From positions 1 through 6,618 of the forward strand of contig JAAEZW010000103.1 in the NCBI GenBank assembly GCA_018222665.1: a stretch of DNA of 6,618 nt, in the 5' to 3' direction. Numbering within the stretch: the first letter of the stretch is position 1; each line of letters starts with the position of its first letter. Shown here piece by piece: positions 1-6,618 of this stretch. The notes beneath the pieces are model-generated. The model had not been told where the DNA came from. It did no database searches and saw only the letters and a program-made list of their open reading frames with translations. This DNA is from Paracoccaceae bacterium (lineage in GTDB: Bacteria; Pseudomonadota; Alphaproteobacteria; Rhodobacterales; Rhodobacteraceae). The translations under genes and the position numbers were made by a program.

Positions 1-1730
1 TTCTCCAACATCCGTTTTGTCACAACGATGATGAAACCCGCGGTGAACATCTGCGTCTAACCCGAGAGCTTGAACTATATCTTCGAAGAGATGGCATCGT
101 CTCACTGACACCAGATGTGTTAACACAGTGGGCAGAAAAACAATCAAGTGATTTGGTGGAACATTGGTGTGAGTGGTTTTCCGACTGTTTTATAAACCCC
201 ATAAAAGAAATTGAACAAAATTTCGATACATGGCTGCAAACACACGTTGAGCTAAGTGAAAAAATCGCAAACGGGAGTGCTTACACCAGTGGTGAAGAAA
301 GTCGTCTTTGGCAGGGGCCATCCACCCAACCCATCCGTCTAATCATTGATCGGTTAAATGAGGCAAGCGAAACAGCGTTGGAATGCGGAACCAGAGACTA
401 TGTAGGCATTTTTAAGGGACTACTAGCCAAGGATTCACTGCGCGAAACAAATGAAGCTCATCCTCGGGTTTTAATTTGGGGGACCTTAGAGGCACGTGTT
501 CAGGGTGCTAATCTCTATATCCTTGCGGGACTGAACGAGGGAACCTGGCCTGAAACAGGTGACAGCGATCCATGGTTAAATCGGCAAATGCGAAAAGACG
601 CAGGTCTGCGTGTGCCAGAGCGAAAAATTGGTCTCTCTGCACATGATTACCAACAGTTGGTATGTCAAAAAAACGTATGGATTACACGTTCCATTCGATC
701 GAACGATGCCGAAACGGTTCCGTCCCGATGGATTAACCGTTTAATGAACCTACTAAACGGTTTGCCCGAACAAGATGGTCCTGTCGCATTGGACCACATG
801 AGGAAACGCGGCGCATTTTGGTTGGAATTCACAGAAAAAATAGATAATGCGTATTACGGGGGTTCTATTAAGCCGGCTTTGCGTCCTGCACCCTGCACTC
901 CAATTAGCGCACGACCAAAATCCTTGGCCGTGACCGATGTTCGTACTCTAATTCGTGATCCATATTCGATTTACGCAAAACATATCCTGCAGTTGCGTCG
1001 ACTAAATCCATTAAATGCAACGCCAGATGCGCGAATGCGTGGAACAATCGTTCACAAAGTATTGGAAAATTACTTTCGCGAATGGCCCAATATTTCAACT
1101 GAGTGGCGTCGGGAAAAATTTACGGAAATATTGGAAGACGCTCTTCATAACTCGGTTCCCTGGCCATCAACCCAAGTATTTTGGCGTAATCGATTGGATC
1201 AAGTAATGGATTGGCTGATAGATGGTGAGGTAGGACGCCGCAAAAATGCAGAACCAATCGGCTTTGAGGCGTCTGGTCGATTGGAGATGCCCGATTTAAA
1301 CTTCACAATTCGTGCAATCGCGGATCGTGTTGATCGGCGTTCAGACGGATCATTCATAATATATGATTACAAAACTGGCGTCGCACCGACCGAAAAACAA
1401 CAACTATTTTTTGACAAACAATTGTACCTTCTTGCACTGGTGGCAGAACAATCTGGTTTCGAAAAAATAGAGCCTAATAAAGTGTTTAATGCTGCATTCG
1501 TAGGCTTGGGAAATCCCGCCAAGATCGTGAACGCGCCATTCGAAAAGGAAAGTGTTGAAGAAGCATATCGCAAACTGCGTCAACTGATTGAACGTTATCA
1601 GGATCCAGATCAGGGTTTTACTGCACGTCGTGCATTGTTCAAGTCTGACGATTTTTCAGATTATGATCACCTATCACGTTACGGGGAATGGGATTTATCG
1701 CACCCTTCAAAGAAGGAGCGATTGCATTGA
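1..1730 (+). CDS. addB: AddB, helicase-nuclease subunit (5'-truncated by window edge)
   Basis: This is the C-terminal 575 codons of AddB, partner of AddA in the double-strand-break resection enzyme. The first whole codon is at 3 and the frame is open to the left edge, so the GTG at 117 is internal. The missing N-terminal half would hold the inactivated helicase fold that recognises Chi in characterised AddAB enzymes. Visible blocks, in window-residue numbers, are GTLEAR at 160 and LNEGTWPE at 177, both typical of alphaproteobacterial AddB. A RecB-family nuclease domain follows: His351 in GTIVHKVLEN, Asp441 in IADRVD, Asp455 and Lys457 in YDYKTG, and Gln473 in KQLYLLAL. The tyrosine usually found four residues after that Gln is a Leu. 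No cysteine follows residue ~300, so the iron-sulfur cluster known from Bacillus AddB cannot form here. The stop codon overlaps the addA start. Identity is secure; the exact total length is unknown. Confidence 0.95.
   Translation, partial: LQHPFCHNDDETRGEHLRLTRELELYLRRDGIVSLTPDVLTQWAEKQSSDLVEHWCEWFSDCFINPIKEIEQNFDTWLQTHVELSEKIANGSAYTSGEESRLWQGPSTQPIRLIIDRLNEASETALECGTRDYVGIFKGLLAKDSLRETNEAHPRVLIWGTLEARVQGANLYILAGLNEGTWPETGDSDPWLNRQMRKDAGLRVPERKIGLSAHDYQQLVCQKNVWITRSIRSNDAETVPSRWINRLMNLLNGLPEQDGPVALDHMRKRGAFWLEFTEKIDNAYYGGSIKPALRPAPCTPISARPKSLAVTDVRTLIRDPYSIYAKHILQLRRLNPLNATPDARMRGTIVHKVLENYFREWPNISTEWRREKFTEILEDALHNSVPWPSTQVFWRNRLDQVMDWLIDGEVGRRKNAEPIGFEASGRLEMPDLNFTIRAIADRVDRRSDGSFIIYDYKTGVAPTEKQQLFFDKQLYLLALVAEQSGFEKIEPNKVFNAAFVGLGNPAKIVNAPFEKESVEEAYRKLRQLIERYQDPDQGFTARRALFKSDDFSDYDHLSRYGEWDLSHPSKKERLH
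1713..1718 (+). promoter_or_regulatory. Ribosome binding site of addA (decides the start)
   Basis: AAGGAG lies inside the last codons of addB, eight bases before the TTG at 1727. The alternative in-frame ATG at 1688 has only a GGGGA run touching it, too close to act as a Shine-Dalgarno. This favours TTG 1727 as the addA start, with translational coupling to addB termination. Confidence 0.75.
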
Positions 1731-4700
1731 ACGAAGCCAGCAGAGCACAATTGAATGCGGCACGACCCGAAACCTCTACCTGGTTATCGGCCAATGCAGG
1801 GTCCGGAAAAACACGGGTATTAACAGATCGCGTTGCGAGATTGCTCCTAGAGGATGTCGCACCCGAGCATATTCTATGTTTGACCTACACCAAGGCTGCG
1901 GCCACCGAGATGCAGAACCGATTGTTCAAGCGTTTGGGCGAATGGGCAATGTTGAATAACGACGACTTACGTCACGCCCTAAGCGAAATTACAGATCAAA
2001 AACCGCATTCAGAAACCGATCTTGCACATGCTAGAACCCTGTTTGCGCGTGCGATTGAAGCGCCAGGTGGGCTGAAAATTCAAACCATTCATTCGTTTTG
2101 CTCATCACTATTGAGACGTTTTCCACTCGAGGCGGGAGTTACGCCCGATTTCACAGAAATTGACGAGTTAACAAGAGACGAAATAGCTAAACTTGTTCTG
2201 AATAAGATGTGTGAAAACCAAATGGACCGCGTCCTTTTCAACAACATGAACCGATTGGTGAGTGAAGCATCATTTGACACTCTGCTAACCGAGATTATCG
2301 CAAAAAAATCACACTTCAGCAACAGGGCATCCAGCACGCAGATCGCAAGCTTTCTTGGTGCTCCACAAGATACATCCATTGAACAACTGTTCCTGTCATC
2401 ATTCAATGATGCTGATTTGGAACTTGTGAAGAAACTAGTCCCCATTTTGCAAGCAGGCGGTGCATCAGCCGCAAAATTATCCGAAAAAATGCTATTGTGT
2501 ACGGCACTATCAGTCGAGAACTTTGCTTTATTAGAAACCGTGTTTCTTAAAGCGGAGCCCCCATTTGAACCAAAGATAGACAAAATCGGCACCAAAGCTC
2601 TGCGCGAAGGGGAGTTGGCCCCATATAACAATGAATTGAACGCGTTCATGCAGCGCATTCATGAATTCAAGCATGAGAAGAATGCCATCAAATCATTAAA
2701 TGCAAGCGTCACTTTGTCAAAATTTGGATGTCGCTTTGTCGAACTTTATGAAAAGGAAAAACAACAACGCGGTTGGTTGGATTTCGAAGATTTGATCCTG
2801 AAAACTAGAGACCTGCTTTCAATATCTGCCGTTGCCCAATGGGTTCTATTTCGGCTGGACGGCGGGATTGACCATATCTTGGTTGACGAAGCTCAAGATA
2901 CAAGCCCGACCCAATGGGCCGTCATTGAAAAACTAGCGGAAGAATTCACAAGCGGAAGCGGTGCTCGCGACATCAATCGGACCATTTTCGTAGTTGGCGA
3001 CAAAAAACAGTCGATCTATTCGTTTCAGGGGGCTGATCCGCGCGAATTCGACCGTATGAGAGAAGAATTTGCAACAAAATTAAACGCATCCCAACAGGCG
3101 TTTCAATCAACAGCCTTGGAATATTCGTTTCGATCTTCACCTGCAATCCTACAATGTGTGGATCATGTATTTGCACAAGCCTCCAAAGCTGGGTTTACCG
3201 AACAGACAACACACAAAGCATTTCATACCACCTTGCCTGGCCGGGTCGACCTTTGGCCCGTTATTCCGCCAAGCGCGCCCGAAGATGAAGGTAATTGGGA
3301 AGACCCCGTTGATATTATGGGTCGTTCCAGTGAAACAGGACACTTGGCACAGTCGATCGCACACGAAATTTCCAAATTGTTAAACTCTGAAACTGTGCTG
3401 CCTGACCAATTGATCGACGGCGGATGGACTGGACGTAAAATCGAACCAAGAGATTTCCTTATCCTTGTTCAAAACCGTAAGGATCTATTTCACGAAATCA
3501 TCAGAGCCTGCAAAAATCTGAATATCCCGATTGCGGGTGCCGATCGGCTGCGATTGCTATCTGAATTGGCTGTTAAAGATTTGCTCGCCATTCTTGAATT
3601 TTTAGCTCTTCCTGAAGATAGCCTTGCTTTGGCAACGATACTTAAGTCACCTTTGTTTGGATGGGATGAGCAAAGATTATTCACACTTGCGCATGACCGA
3701 GGCGGCAAGCACCTGTTTGAGGCAATGCGCGCCAATCGCGAGGAATATCAGAATGAGCTATCGGTCTTAGAAGATTTGCGCAACAAGACCGACTTGTTGC
3801 GCCCTTTCGATATTCTTGAACGAATTCTGACAAAACATAAGGGACGAGTAAGGTTTTTGTCACGCCTGGGACCCGAGGCCAAAGACGGTATTGATTCACT
3901 TTTGTCGATCGCACTGGAATATGAGGCCGTCGAAGTGCCCAGTCTGGTCGGCTTTATCGCATGGGTCCGCGACAAAGACATCGAGATTAAGCGCCAAATG
4001 GACAATGCACAGAACCAAGTTCGCGTGATGACAGTTCATGGGTCAAAAGGGCTTGAGGCTCCCATCGTCATTTTACCTGATACGGTTGATCGGCGCGCCG
4101 ACGTACGTGGGCATTTTTTTGATGCTGATGATTTTGTTGTGTGGAGTGGAACCAAAAATGATCGCCCTGCCGCGATAGCAGAGCTTTACGATCTATGCTT
4201 TGAAAAAGAAAAAGAAGAACGCAATCGATTGTTATATGTCGCAATGACGCGAGCAGAAAAATGGTTAATCGTTGCCGGGGCTGGCAAAGTACAAAATGCC
4301 TCTGAATGTTGGCATTCACAAATCACCGAAGGCATTGAGGCTGCTGGTGGAGTGCGGTTAACAACGCCTGTAGGTAACGGCAGGCGTCTTGAGTATGGTA
4401 ATTGGCCGGTGCTGAAAAACGCCAACGTCGAAAAGACCGCAAAGAGCCACGTCGAATTACCAACATGGTCACAGAATAGTCCAGCAAATCAAGAAGAGCG
4501 TTTGGTTCTCATTTCGCCCTCAGAACTACCAGGGTCAAAGGCTCTGCCCAGTGATATTAATTGGGATAGCGAAACCGCCAAAAATTACGGTTCCTATGTT
4601 CATCTACTTCTTGAAAATCTGCCCGTTCATCCGACGGCAAATTGGCCACAAATTGCGAACAATCTGCGCGTTAAATTGGAACAGCCGATTGATGATGACA

Positions 4701-5092
4701 TTGCATTGCACGCTTATGAGAGTGCAAAACAGGTATTAGGCGCTCCTGACCTAGGTTGGATCTTTGAAAAAGATGCCTTTGCCGAAGTCCCCTTTGTCGC
4801 CGTGTTGCCAGAATATTCCGAGCGTAGCTTTCATGGGATCATTGATCGCTTGATCGTTCAAAAGGAAACTGTTTTTGTTGTCGATTTTAAAACCAACCGC
4901 GCAATCCCAGAAACCGTCAGTCAAATCCCCATTGGGATTTTGAACCAAATGTTGATCTACGAACACGCTATCAAACAGCTTTATCCGAATTACACTGTCA
5001 AAACGGGTATTTTATGGACGTCTAAGTCAAAATTCATGGAAATTCCACAGCGCATCCTATTGGATGCGAAAACTAACCTTTGCAAATCTTGA
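1727..5092 (+). CDS. addA: AddA, helicase-nuclease subunit of the AddAB double-strand-break repair enzyme
   Basis: AddA is a cytoplasmic UvrD/RecB-type 3'-5' helicase with a C-terminal nuclease. With AddB it unwinds and degrades broken DNA ends and prepares single-stranded DNA for RecA. Numbering from TTG 1727 (1121 residues, the usual alphaproteobacterial size): Walker A AGSGKT 24-29; motif Ia LTYTKAAA 52-59; IQTIHSFC 118-125; Walker B VDEAQD with Asp387 and Glu388; motif III GDKKQSIYSFQGAD 424-437; motif IV Arg469 in EYSFRSS; motif V TVHGSKGLE 769-777; motif VI Arg842 in YVAMTRAE. The nuclease residues are His959 (GSYVHLLLE), Asp1040 (GIIDRL), Asp1053 and Lys1055 (VDFKTN), and Gln1074-x3-Tyr1078. 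All catalytic positions are intact. An ATG at 1688 would add 13 residues encoded within addB. TTG is preferred because of its Shine-Dalgarno, the four-base overlap with addB (TTGA), and because LNEASRAQLNAA resembles the usual AddA N-terminus. No frameshift is seen. Confidence 0.97.
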   Translation: MNEASRAQLNAARPETSTWLSANAGSGKTRVLTDRVARLLLEDVAPEHILCLTYTKAAATEMQNRLFKRLGEWAMLNNDDLRHALSEITDQKPHSETDLAHARTLFARAIEAPGGLKIQTIHSFCSSLLRRFPLEAGVTPDFTEIDELTRDEIAKLVLNKMCENQMDRVLFNNMNRLVSEASFDTLLTEIIAKKSHFSNRASSTQIASFLGAPQDTSIEQLFLSSFNDADLELVKKLVPILQAGGASAAKLSEKMLLCTALSVENFALLETVFLKAEPPFEPKIDKIGTKALREGELAPYNNELNAFMQRIHEFKHEKNAIKSLNASVTLSKFGCRFVELYEKEKQQRGWLDFEDLILKTRDLLSISAVAQWVLFRLDGGIDHILVDEAQDTSPTQWAVIEKLAEEFTSGSGARDINRTIFVVGDKKQSIYSFQGADPREFDRMREEFATKLNASQQAFQSTALEYSFRSSPAILQCVDHVFAQASKAGFTEQTTHKAFHTTLPGRVDLWPVIPPSAPEDEGNWEDPVDIMGRSSETGHLAQSIAHEISKLLNSETVLPDQLIDGGWTGRKIEPRDFLILVQNRKDLFHEIIRACKNLNIPIAGADRLRLLSELAVKDLLAILEFLALPEDSLALATILKSPLFGWDEQRLFTLAHDRGGKHLFEAMRANREEYQNELSVLEDLRNKTDLLRPFDILERILTKHKGRVRFLSRLGPEAKDGIDSLLSIALEYEAVEVPSLVGFIAWVRDKDIEIKRQMDNAQNQVRVMTVHGSKGLEAPIVILPDTVDRRADVRGHFFDADDFVVWSGTKNDRPAAIAELYDLCFEKEKEERNRLLYVAMTRAEKWLIVAGAGKVQNASECWHSQITEGIEAAGGVRLTTPVGNGRRLEYGNWPVLKNANVEKTAKSHVELPTWSQNSPANQEERLVLISPSELPGSKALPSDINWDSETAKNYGSYVHLLLENLPVHPTANWPQIANNLRVKLEQPIDDDIALHAYESAKQVLGAPDLGWIFEKDAFAEVPFVAVLPEYSERSFHGIIDRLIVQKETVFVVDFKTNRAIPETVSQIPIGILNQMLIYEHAIKQLYPNYTVKTGILWTSKSKFMEIPQRILLDAKTNLCKS

Positions 5093-5115
5093 CGTTTGAA
5101 CGCGGCTTGCATACT
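5089..5115 (+). promoter_or_regulatory. Possible sigma-70-type promoter for trxA
   Basis: TTGACG (5089-5094, five of six matches to TTGACA) overlaps the addA stop codon. CATACT (5110-5115, four of six matches to TATAAT) follows after 15 bases, a short spacer. Transcription would start near 5122, giving a leader of about 25 bases before trxA. A second -35-like TTGAAC at 5096-5101 lacks a convincing -10 at normal distance. This is a pattern match only; trxA could also be read through from addA. Confidence 0.35.
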
Positions 5116-5134
5116 TCTTGATTAATTAATGTTT

Positions 5135-5139
5135 AGGAG
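5135..5139 (+). promoter_or_regulatory. Ribosome binding site of trxA (decides the start)
   Basis: AGGAG sits seven bases before ATG 5147. An in-frame ATG at 5129 would add six residues (MFRRSQ), but it lies upstream of this site and would place it inside the coding region. ATG 5147 also gives the standard thioredoxin length. Confidence 0.85.
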
Positions 5140-5146
5140 AAGCCAG

Positions 5147-5467
5147 ATGGCAACAGTTGCAGTAACAGACGCGACCTTTGATGAAGAAGTTCGTAATTCA
5201 GATGTCCCAGTCGTCGTTGATTTTTGGGCAGAATGGTGCGGACCATGTAAACAAATCGGTCCCATCCTAGAGGAATTGTCAGATGAAATGGCTGGCAAAG
5301 TAAAAGTTGCCAAAGTGGACGTAGATGCAAACCAAAATGCGGCCATGTCAATGGGCGTACGCGGCATTCCAGCTCTATTCATTTTTAAAGATGGTGAAGT
5401 CATTTCAAATCGTGCAGGAGCTGCGCCAAAAGCAGCCCTTCAAAAGTGGATTGAAGACTCAATCTAA
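5147..5467 (+). CDS. trxA: Thioredoxin 1 (TrxA)
   Basis: This is a 106-residue cytoplasmic thioredoxin, the normal size for a single-domain family member. It reduces protein disulfides, for example in ribonucleotide reductase, peroxiredoxins and methionine sulfoxide reductase, and is itself recycled by thioredoxin reductase. The redox motif WCGPCK spans residues 30-35, with Cys31 and Cys34 as the active pair. The buried Asp25 in VVDFWAEW, Pro39 and the cis-proline Pro75 in GIPALFIF are all present. No signal peptide or membrane segment is seen, so it is not a periplasmic Dsb-like protein. It lies 54 bases after addA, has its own Shine-Dalgarno and possible promoter, and is followed by a hairpin, so it is likely a separate transcription unit or the last gene of an addBA-trxA operon. 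Nothing is missing or unusual in the coding sequence. Confidence 0.97.
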   Translation: MATVAVTDATFDEEVRNSDVPVVVDFWAEWCGPCKQIGPILEELSDEMAGKVKVAKVDVDANQNAAMSMGVRGIPALFIFKDGEVISNRAGAAPKAALQKWIEDSI

Positions 5468-5493
5468 ATATCTGAGCTGTAGATGAGAAAAGC

Positions 5494-5519
5494 TAAGAGG
5501 CTTTGAATAAGGCCTCTTA
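5494..5519 (+). terminator. Hairpin terminator after trxA
   Basis: A perfect 8-base-pair inverted repeat (TAAGAGGC at 5494-5501, GCCTCTTA at 5512-5519) encloses a 10-base loop, starting 26 bases after the trxA stop. The T-tract on the + strand is weak: the descending arm ends CTCTTATT and then becomes CCGACC. On the - strand the hairpin is followed by GCTTTTCTC, a better U-tract, although no - strand gene is present. The likely role is termination of trxA, perhaps leaky into hslV. Confidence 0.6.
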
Positions 5520-5536
5520 TTCCGACCATTAAGATT

Positions 5537-5542
5537 AAAGAG
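5537..5542 (+). promoter_or_regulatory. Ribosome binding site of hslV (decides the start)
   Basis: AAAGAG lies six bases before TTG 5549. No ATG or GTG in this frame exists between the upstream in-frame stop (TGA at 5504) and the conserved GWHGTT block, so TTG 5549 is the only reasonable start. Confidence 0.65.
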
Positions 5543-5548
5543 TGTTCC

Positions 5549-6100
5549 TTGGATAATAAAGAATTTCCCGGATGGCATGGCACGACGATTGTCGGCGTAA
5601 AGAAGGATGGCAAAGTTGTCATTGCAGGGGATGGACAAGTCAGCCTTGGACAAACCGTTATCAAAGGGTCGGCGCGAAAAGTCCGGAAATTATCCCCAGG
5701 CGGTCATGACGTCATCGCGGGTTTTGCAGGATCAACCGCGGATGCATTCACACTTCTTGAACGCCTCGAGGCGAAGTTAGAGGCCAGTCCGGGACAACTC
5801 GCCCGTGCATCGGTTGAACTTGCCAAAGATTGGCGCACAGATAAATACCTCCAAAAGCTTGAGGCGATGTTGATCGTGACAGATGGCGATCTATTGCTGA
5901 TTATTACGGGTGCAGGTGATGTACTTGAACCAGAGCACGACATCGCAGCAATTGGATCAGGCGGCAACTTTGCCTTGGCGGCTGCGCGAGCTATGATGGA
6001 CAGTGATCTGGATGCGCACACGATCGCAACCAAAGCAATGTCAATTGCCGCTGAAATTTGCGTTTATACAAACGGCAACCTTACTGTTGAAAGCCTTTAA
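5549..6100 (+). CDS. hslV: HslV (ClpQ), peptidase subunit of the HslUV ATP-dependent protease
   Basis: HslV is a 183-residue N-terminal-nucleophile threonine peptidase related to proteasome beta subunits. It forms a double hexameric chamber in the cytoplasm, and HslU unfolds substrates and feeds them in. The start is TTG, giving [11 protein letters not shown] as an 11-residue propeptide before the mature Thr12 of TTIVGV, which is the catalytic nucleophile after self-cleavage. Matching the Escherichia coli enzyme by eye, Asp28 (AGDGQ), Lys44 (SARK) and Ser137 (AIGSGGN) correspond to its conserved active-site residues. [22 protein letters not shown] and [16 protein letters not shown] blocks are well conserved (here [12 protein letters not shown]). 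The protein ends in NGNLTVESL, as in related bacteria. hslU follows after a single base. Heat-shock control is usual for this operon in other bacteria, but no clear heat-shock promoter can be read here. Confidence 0.97.
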   Translation: MDNKEFPGWHGTTIVGVKKDGKVVIAGDGQVSLGQTVIKGSARKVRKLSPGGHDVIAGFAGSTADAFTLLERLEAKLEASPGQLARASVELAKDWRTDKYLQKLEAMLIVTDGDLLLIITGAGDVLEPEHDIAAIGSGGNFALAAARAMMDSDLDAHTIATKAMSIAAEICVYTNGNLTVESL

Positions 6101-6101
6101 T

Positions 6102-6618
6102 ATGACTGATCTTACGCCTCGTGAAATCGTGTCCGAGTTGGACCGTTTTATTATTGGTCAAAATGATGCGAAACGCGCCGTTTCTGTTGCGTTGCGTTCA
6201 CGTTGGCGGCGCAAACAATTGCCAGCGGACCTGCAGGATGAGGTGTATCCTAAAAATATTTTGATGATCGGCCCAACAGGTGTTGGGAAAACCGAAATTA
6301 GCCGACGGCTGGCAAAATTAGCGAATGCTCCATTCATTAAGGTAGAGGCCACAAAATTCACCGAGGTTGGCTATGTTGGCCGTGATGTCGAACAAATCAT
6401 CAGGGATTTGGTAGACGCTGCCATAAACTCCACCCGCATCCAAATGCGGGAGGACGTAAAGGCAAACGCATTGAAGCAGGCCCAAGATCGCGTGATTGAT
6501 GCGATCGCAGGTCCTGACGCGCGTGATGCGACGCGCGAAATGTTCCGTCGCAAATTGCTGGATGGTGAATTGGACAATCAAGAAATCGAAATTGAGGTGT
6601 CCGAAACAGCGAACCCAA
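6102..6618 (+). CDS. hslU: HslU (ClpY), ATPase subunit of the HslUV protease (3'-truncated by window edge)
   Basis: The first 172 codons of HslU, an AAA+ unfoldase ring that binds HslV and drives ATP-dependent substrate unfolding and translocation. ATG 6102 comes one base after the hslV stop (TAATATG), so translation is probably coupled; a weak GAAAG at 6089-6093 is the only Shine-Dalgarno candidate. Visible elements are the opening [20 protein letters not shown], Walker A GPTGVGKT at 57-64, and the pore loop GYVG at 90-93 followed by [11 protein letters not shown]. From about residue 110 the helical, variable intermediate (I) domain begins, with [12 protein letters not shown] near the edge. 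Walker B, the sensors and the C-terminal tail that activates HslV lie beyond the window. The frame is open to the last base with no defect, and the sequence distinguishes it from ClpX, which would carry an N-terminal zinc-binding domain. Confidence 0.96.
   Translation, partial: MTDLTPREIVSELDRFIIGQNDAKRAVSVALRSRWRRKQLPADLQDEVYPKNILMIGPTGVGKTEISRRLAKLANAPFIKVEATKFTEVGYVGRDVEQIIRDLVDAAINSTRIQMREDVKANALKQAQDRVIDAIAGPDARDATREMFRRKLLDGELDNQEIEIEVSETANP

Noticed and set aside
117..119. GTG at 117 as the start of addB
   Set aside because: The same frame is open back to the window edge and encodes AddB-like sequence upstream (for example RELELYLRRDG), so this is an internal valine codon.
1588..1959. 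123-codon + strand open frame across the addB-addA junction
   Set aside because: It runs in a third frame across the end of AddB and the AddA Walker A region, both of which are clearly real, so it is an out-of-frame shadow.
2089..2658. 189-codon open frame on the - strand inside addA
   Set aside because: It lies wholly opposite intact, conserved addA coding sequence, its Ser-rich product resembles no family I know, and it has no supporting context. A shadow of addA codon use.
5129..5146. Six-residue N-terminal extension of thioredoxin from ATG 5129
   Set aside because: The trxA Shine-Dalgarno lies inside this extension, and ATG 5147 gives the normal thioredoxin length and N-terminus.
5704..6033. 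109-codon open frame on the - strand inside hslV
   Set aside because: It is antisense to a fully conserved hslV and its Ala/Ser-rich translation is typical of a reverse-frame shadow.
1..6618. Search for CRISPR arrays, tRNA or rRNA genes, insertion sequences, attachment sites and toxin-antitoxin pairs
   Set aside because: No regularly spaced repeats, no terminal inverted repeats, no transposase or integrase sequence and no tRNA-like cloverleaf were seen; nearly every base is in conserved coding sequence.

Overview
The window carries five genes, all on the + strand and tightly packed, with no gap above about 90 bases: the 3' part of addB, complete addA, complete trxA, complete hslV and the 5' part of hslU. 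The protein wording is typical of Alphaproteobacteria and looks most like the Rhodobacterales (Roseobacter/Rhodobacter relatives). Examples are AddB ending in a YGEWD block, AddA opening with a TWLSANAGSGKTRVL-type Walker A block, and HslV with an [12 protein letters not shown] start. By eye the base composition is near 45-50% GC, low for that order and more like its low-GC marine members. The family-level assignment is inference.

Region 1 (1-5092) is the addB-addA double-strand-break repair unit. The two genes are translationally coupled: a TTG start for addA at 1727 overlaps the addB TGA, with a good Shine-Dalgarno inside the addB end. Together they make the AddAB helicase-nuclease, the functional counterpart of RecBCD. 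It resects broken DNA ends and hands single-stranded DNA to RecA. All helicase motifs of AddA and the RecB-family nuclease residues of both subunits can be read, apart from a missing tyrosine and missing iron-sulfur cysteines in AddB.

Region 2 (5093-5519) is trxA, a 106-residue thioredoxin with an intact WCGPCK site. It has a plausible promoter at the end of addA, a strong ribosome binding site, and a hairpin terminator directly downstream.

Region 3 (5520-6618) is the hslVU (clpQY) operon for the ATP-dependent HslUV protease. hslV probably starts at TTG 5549 and encodes a short propeptide before the catalytic threonine. hslU follows after one base and runs off the window.

This is ordinary conserved chromosomal housekeeping DNA: DNA repair, thiol redox and protein quality control. 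I saw no mobile element, CRISPR array, RNA gene, toxin-antitoxin pair or unknown gene cluster, and no evidence of a new biological system. The points worth a second look are the start-codon choices, the degenerate AddB nuclease and iron-sulfur features, and the small regulatory patterns around trxA and hslV.
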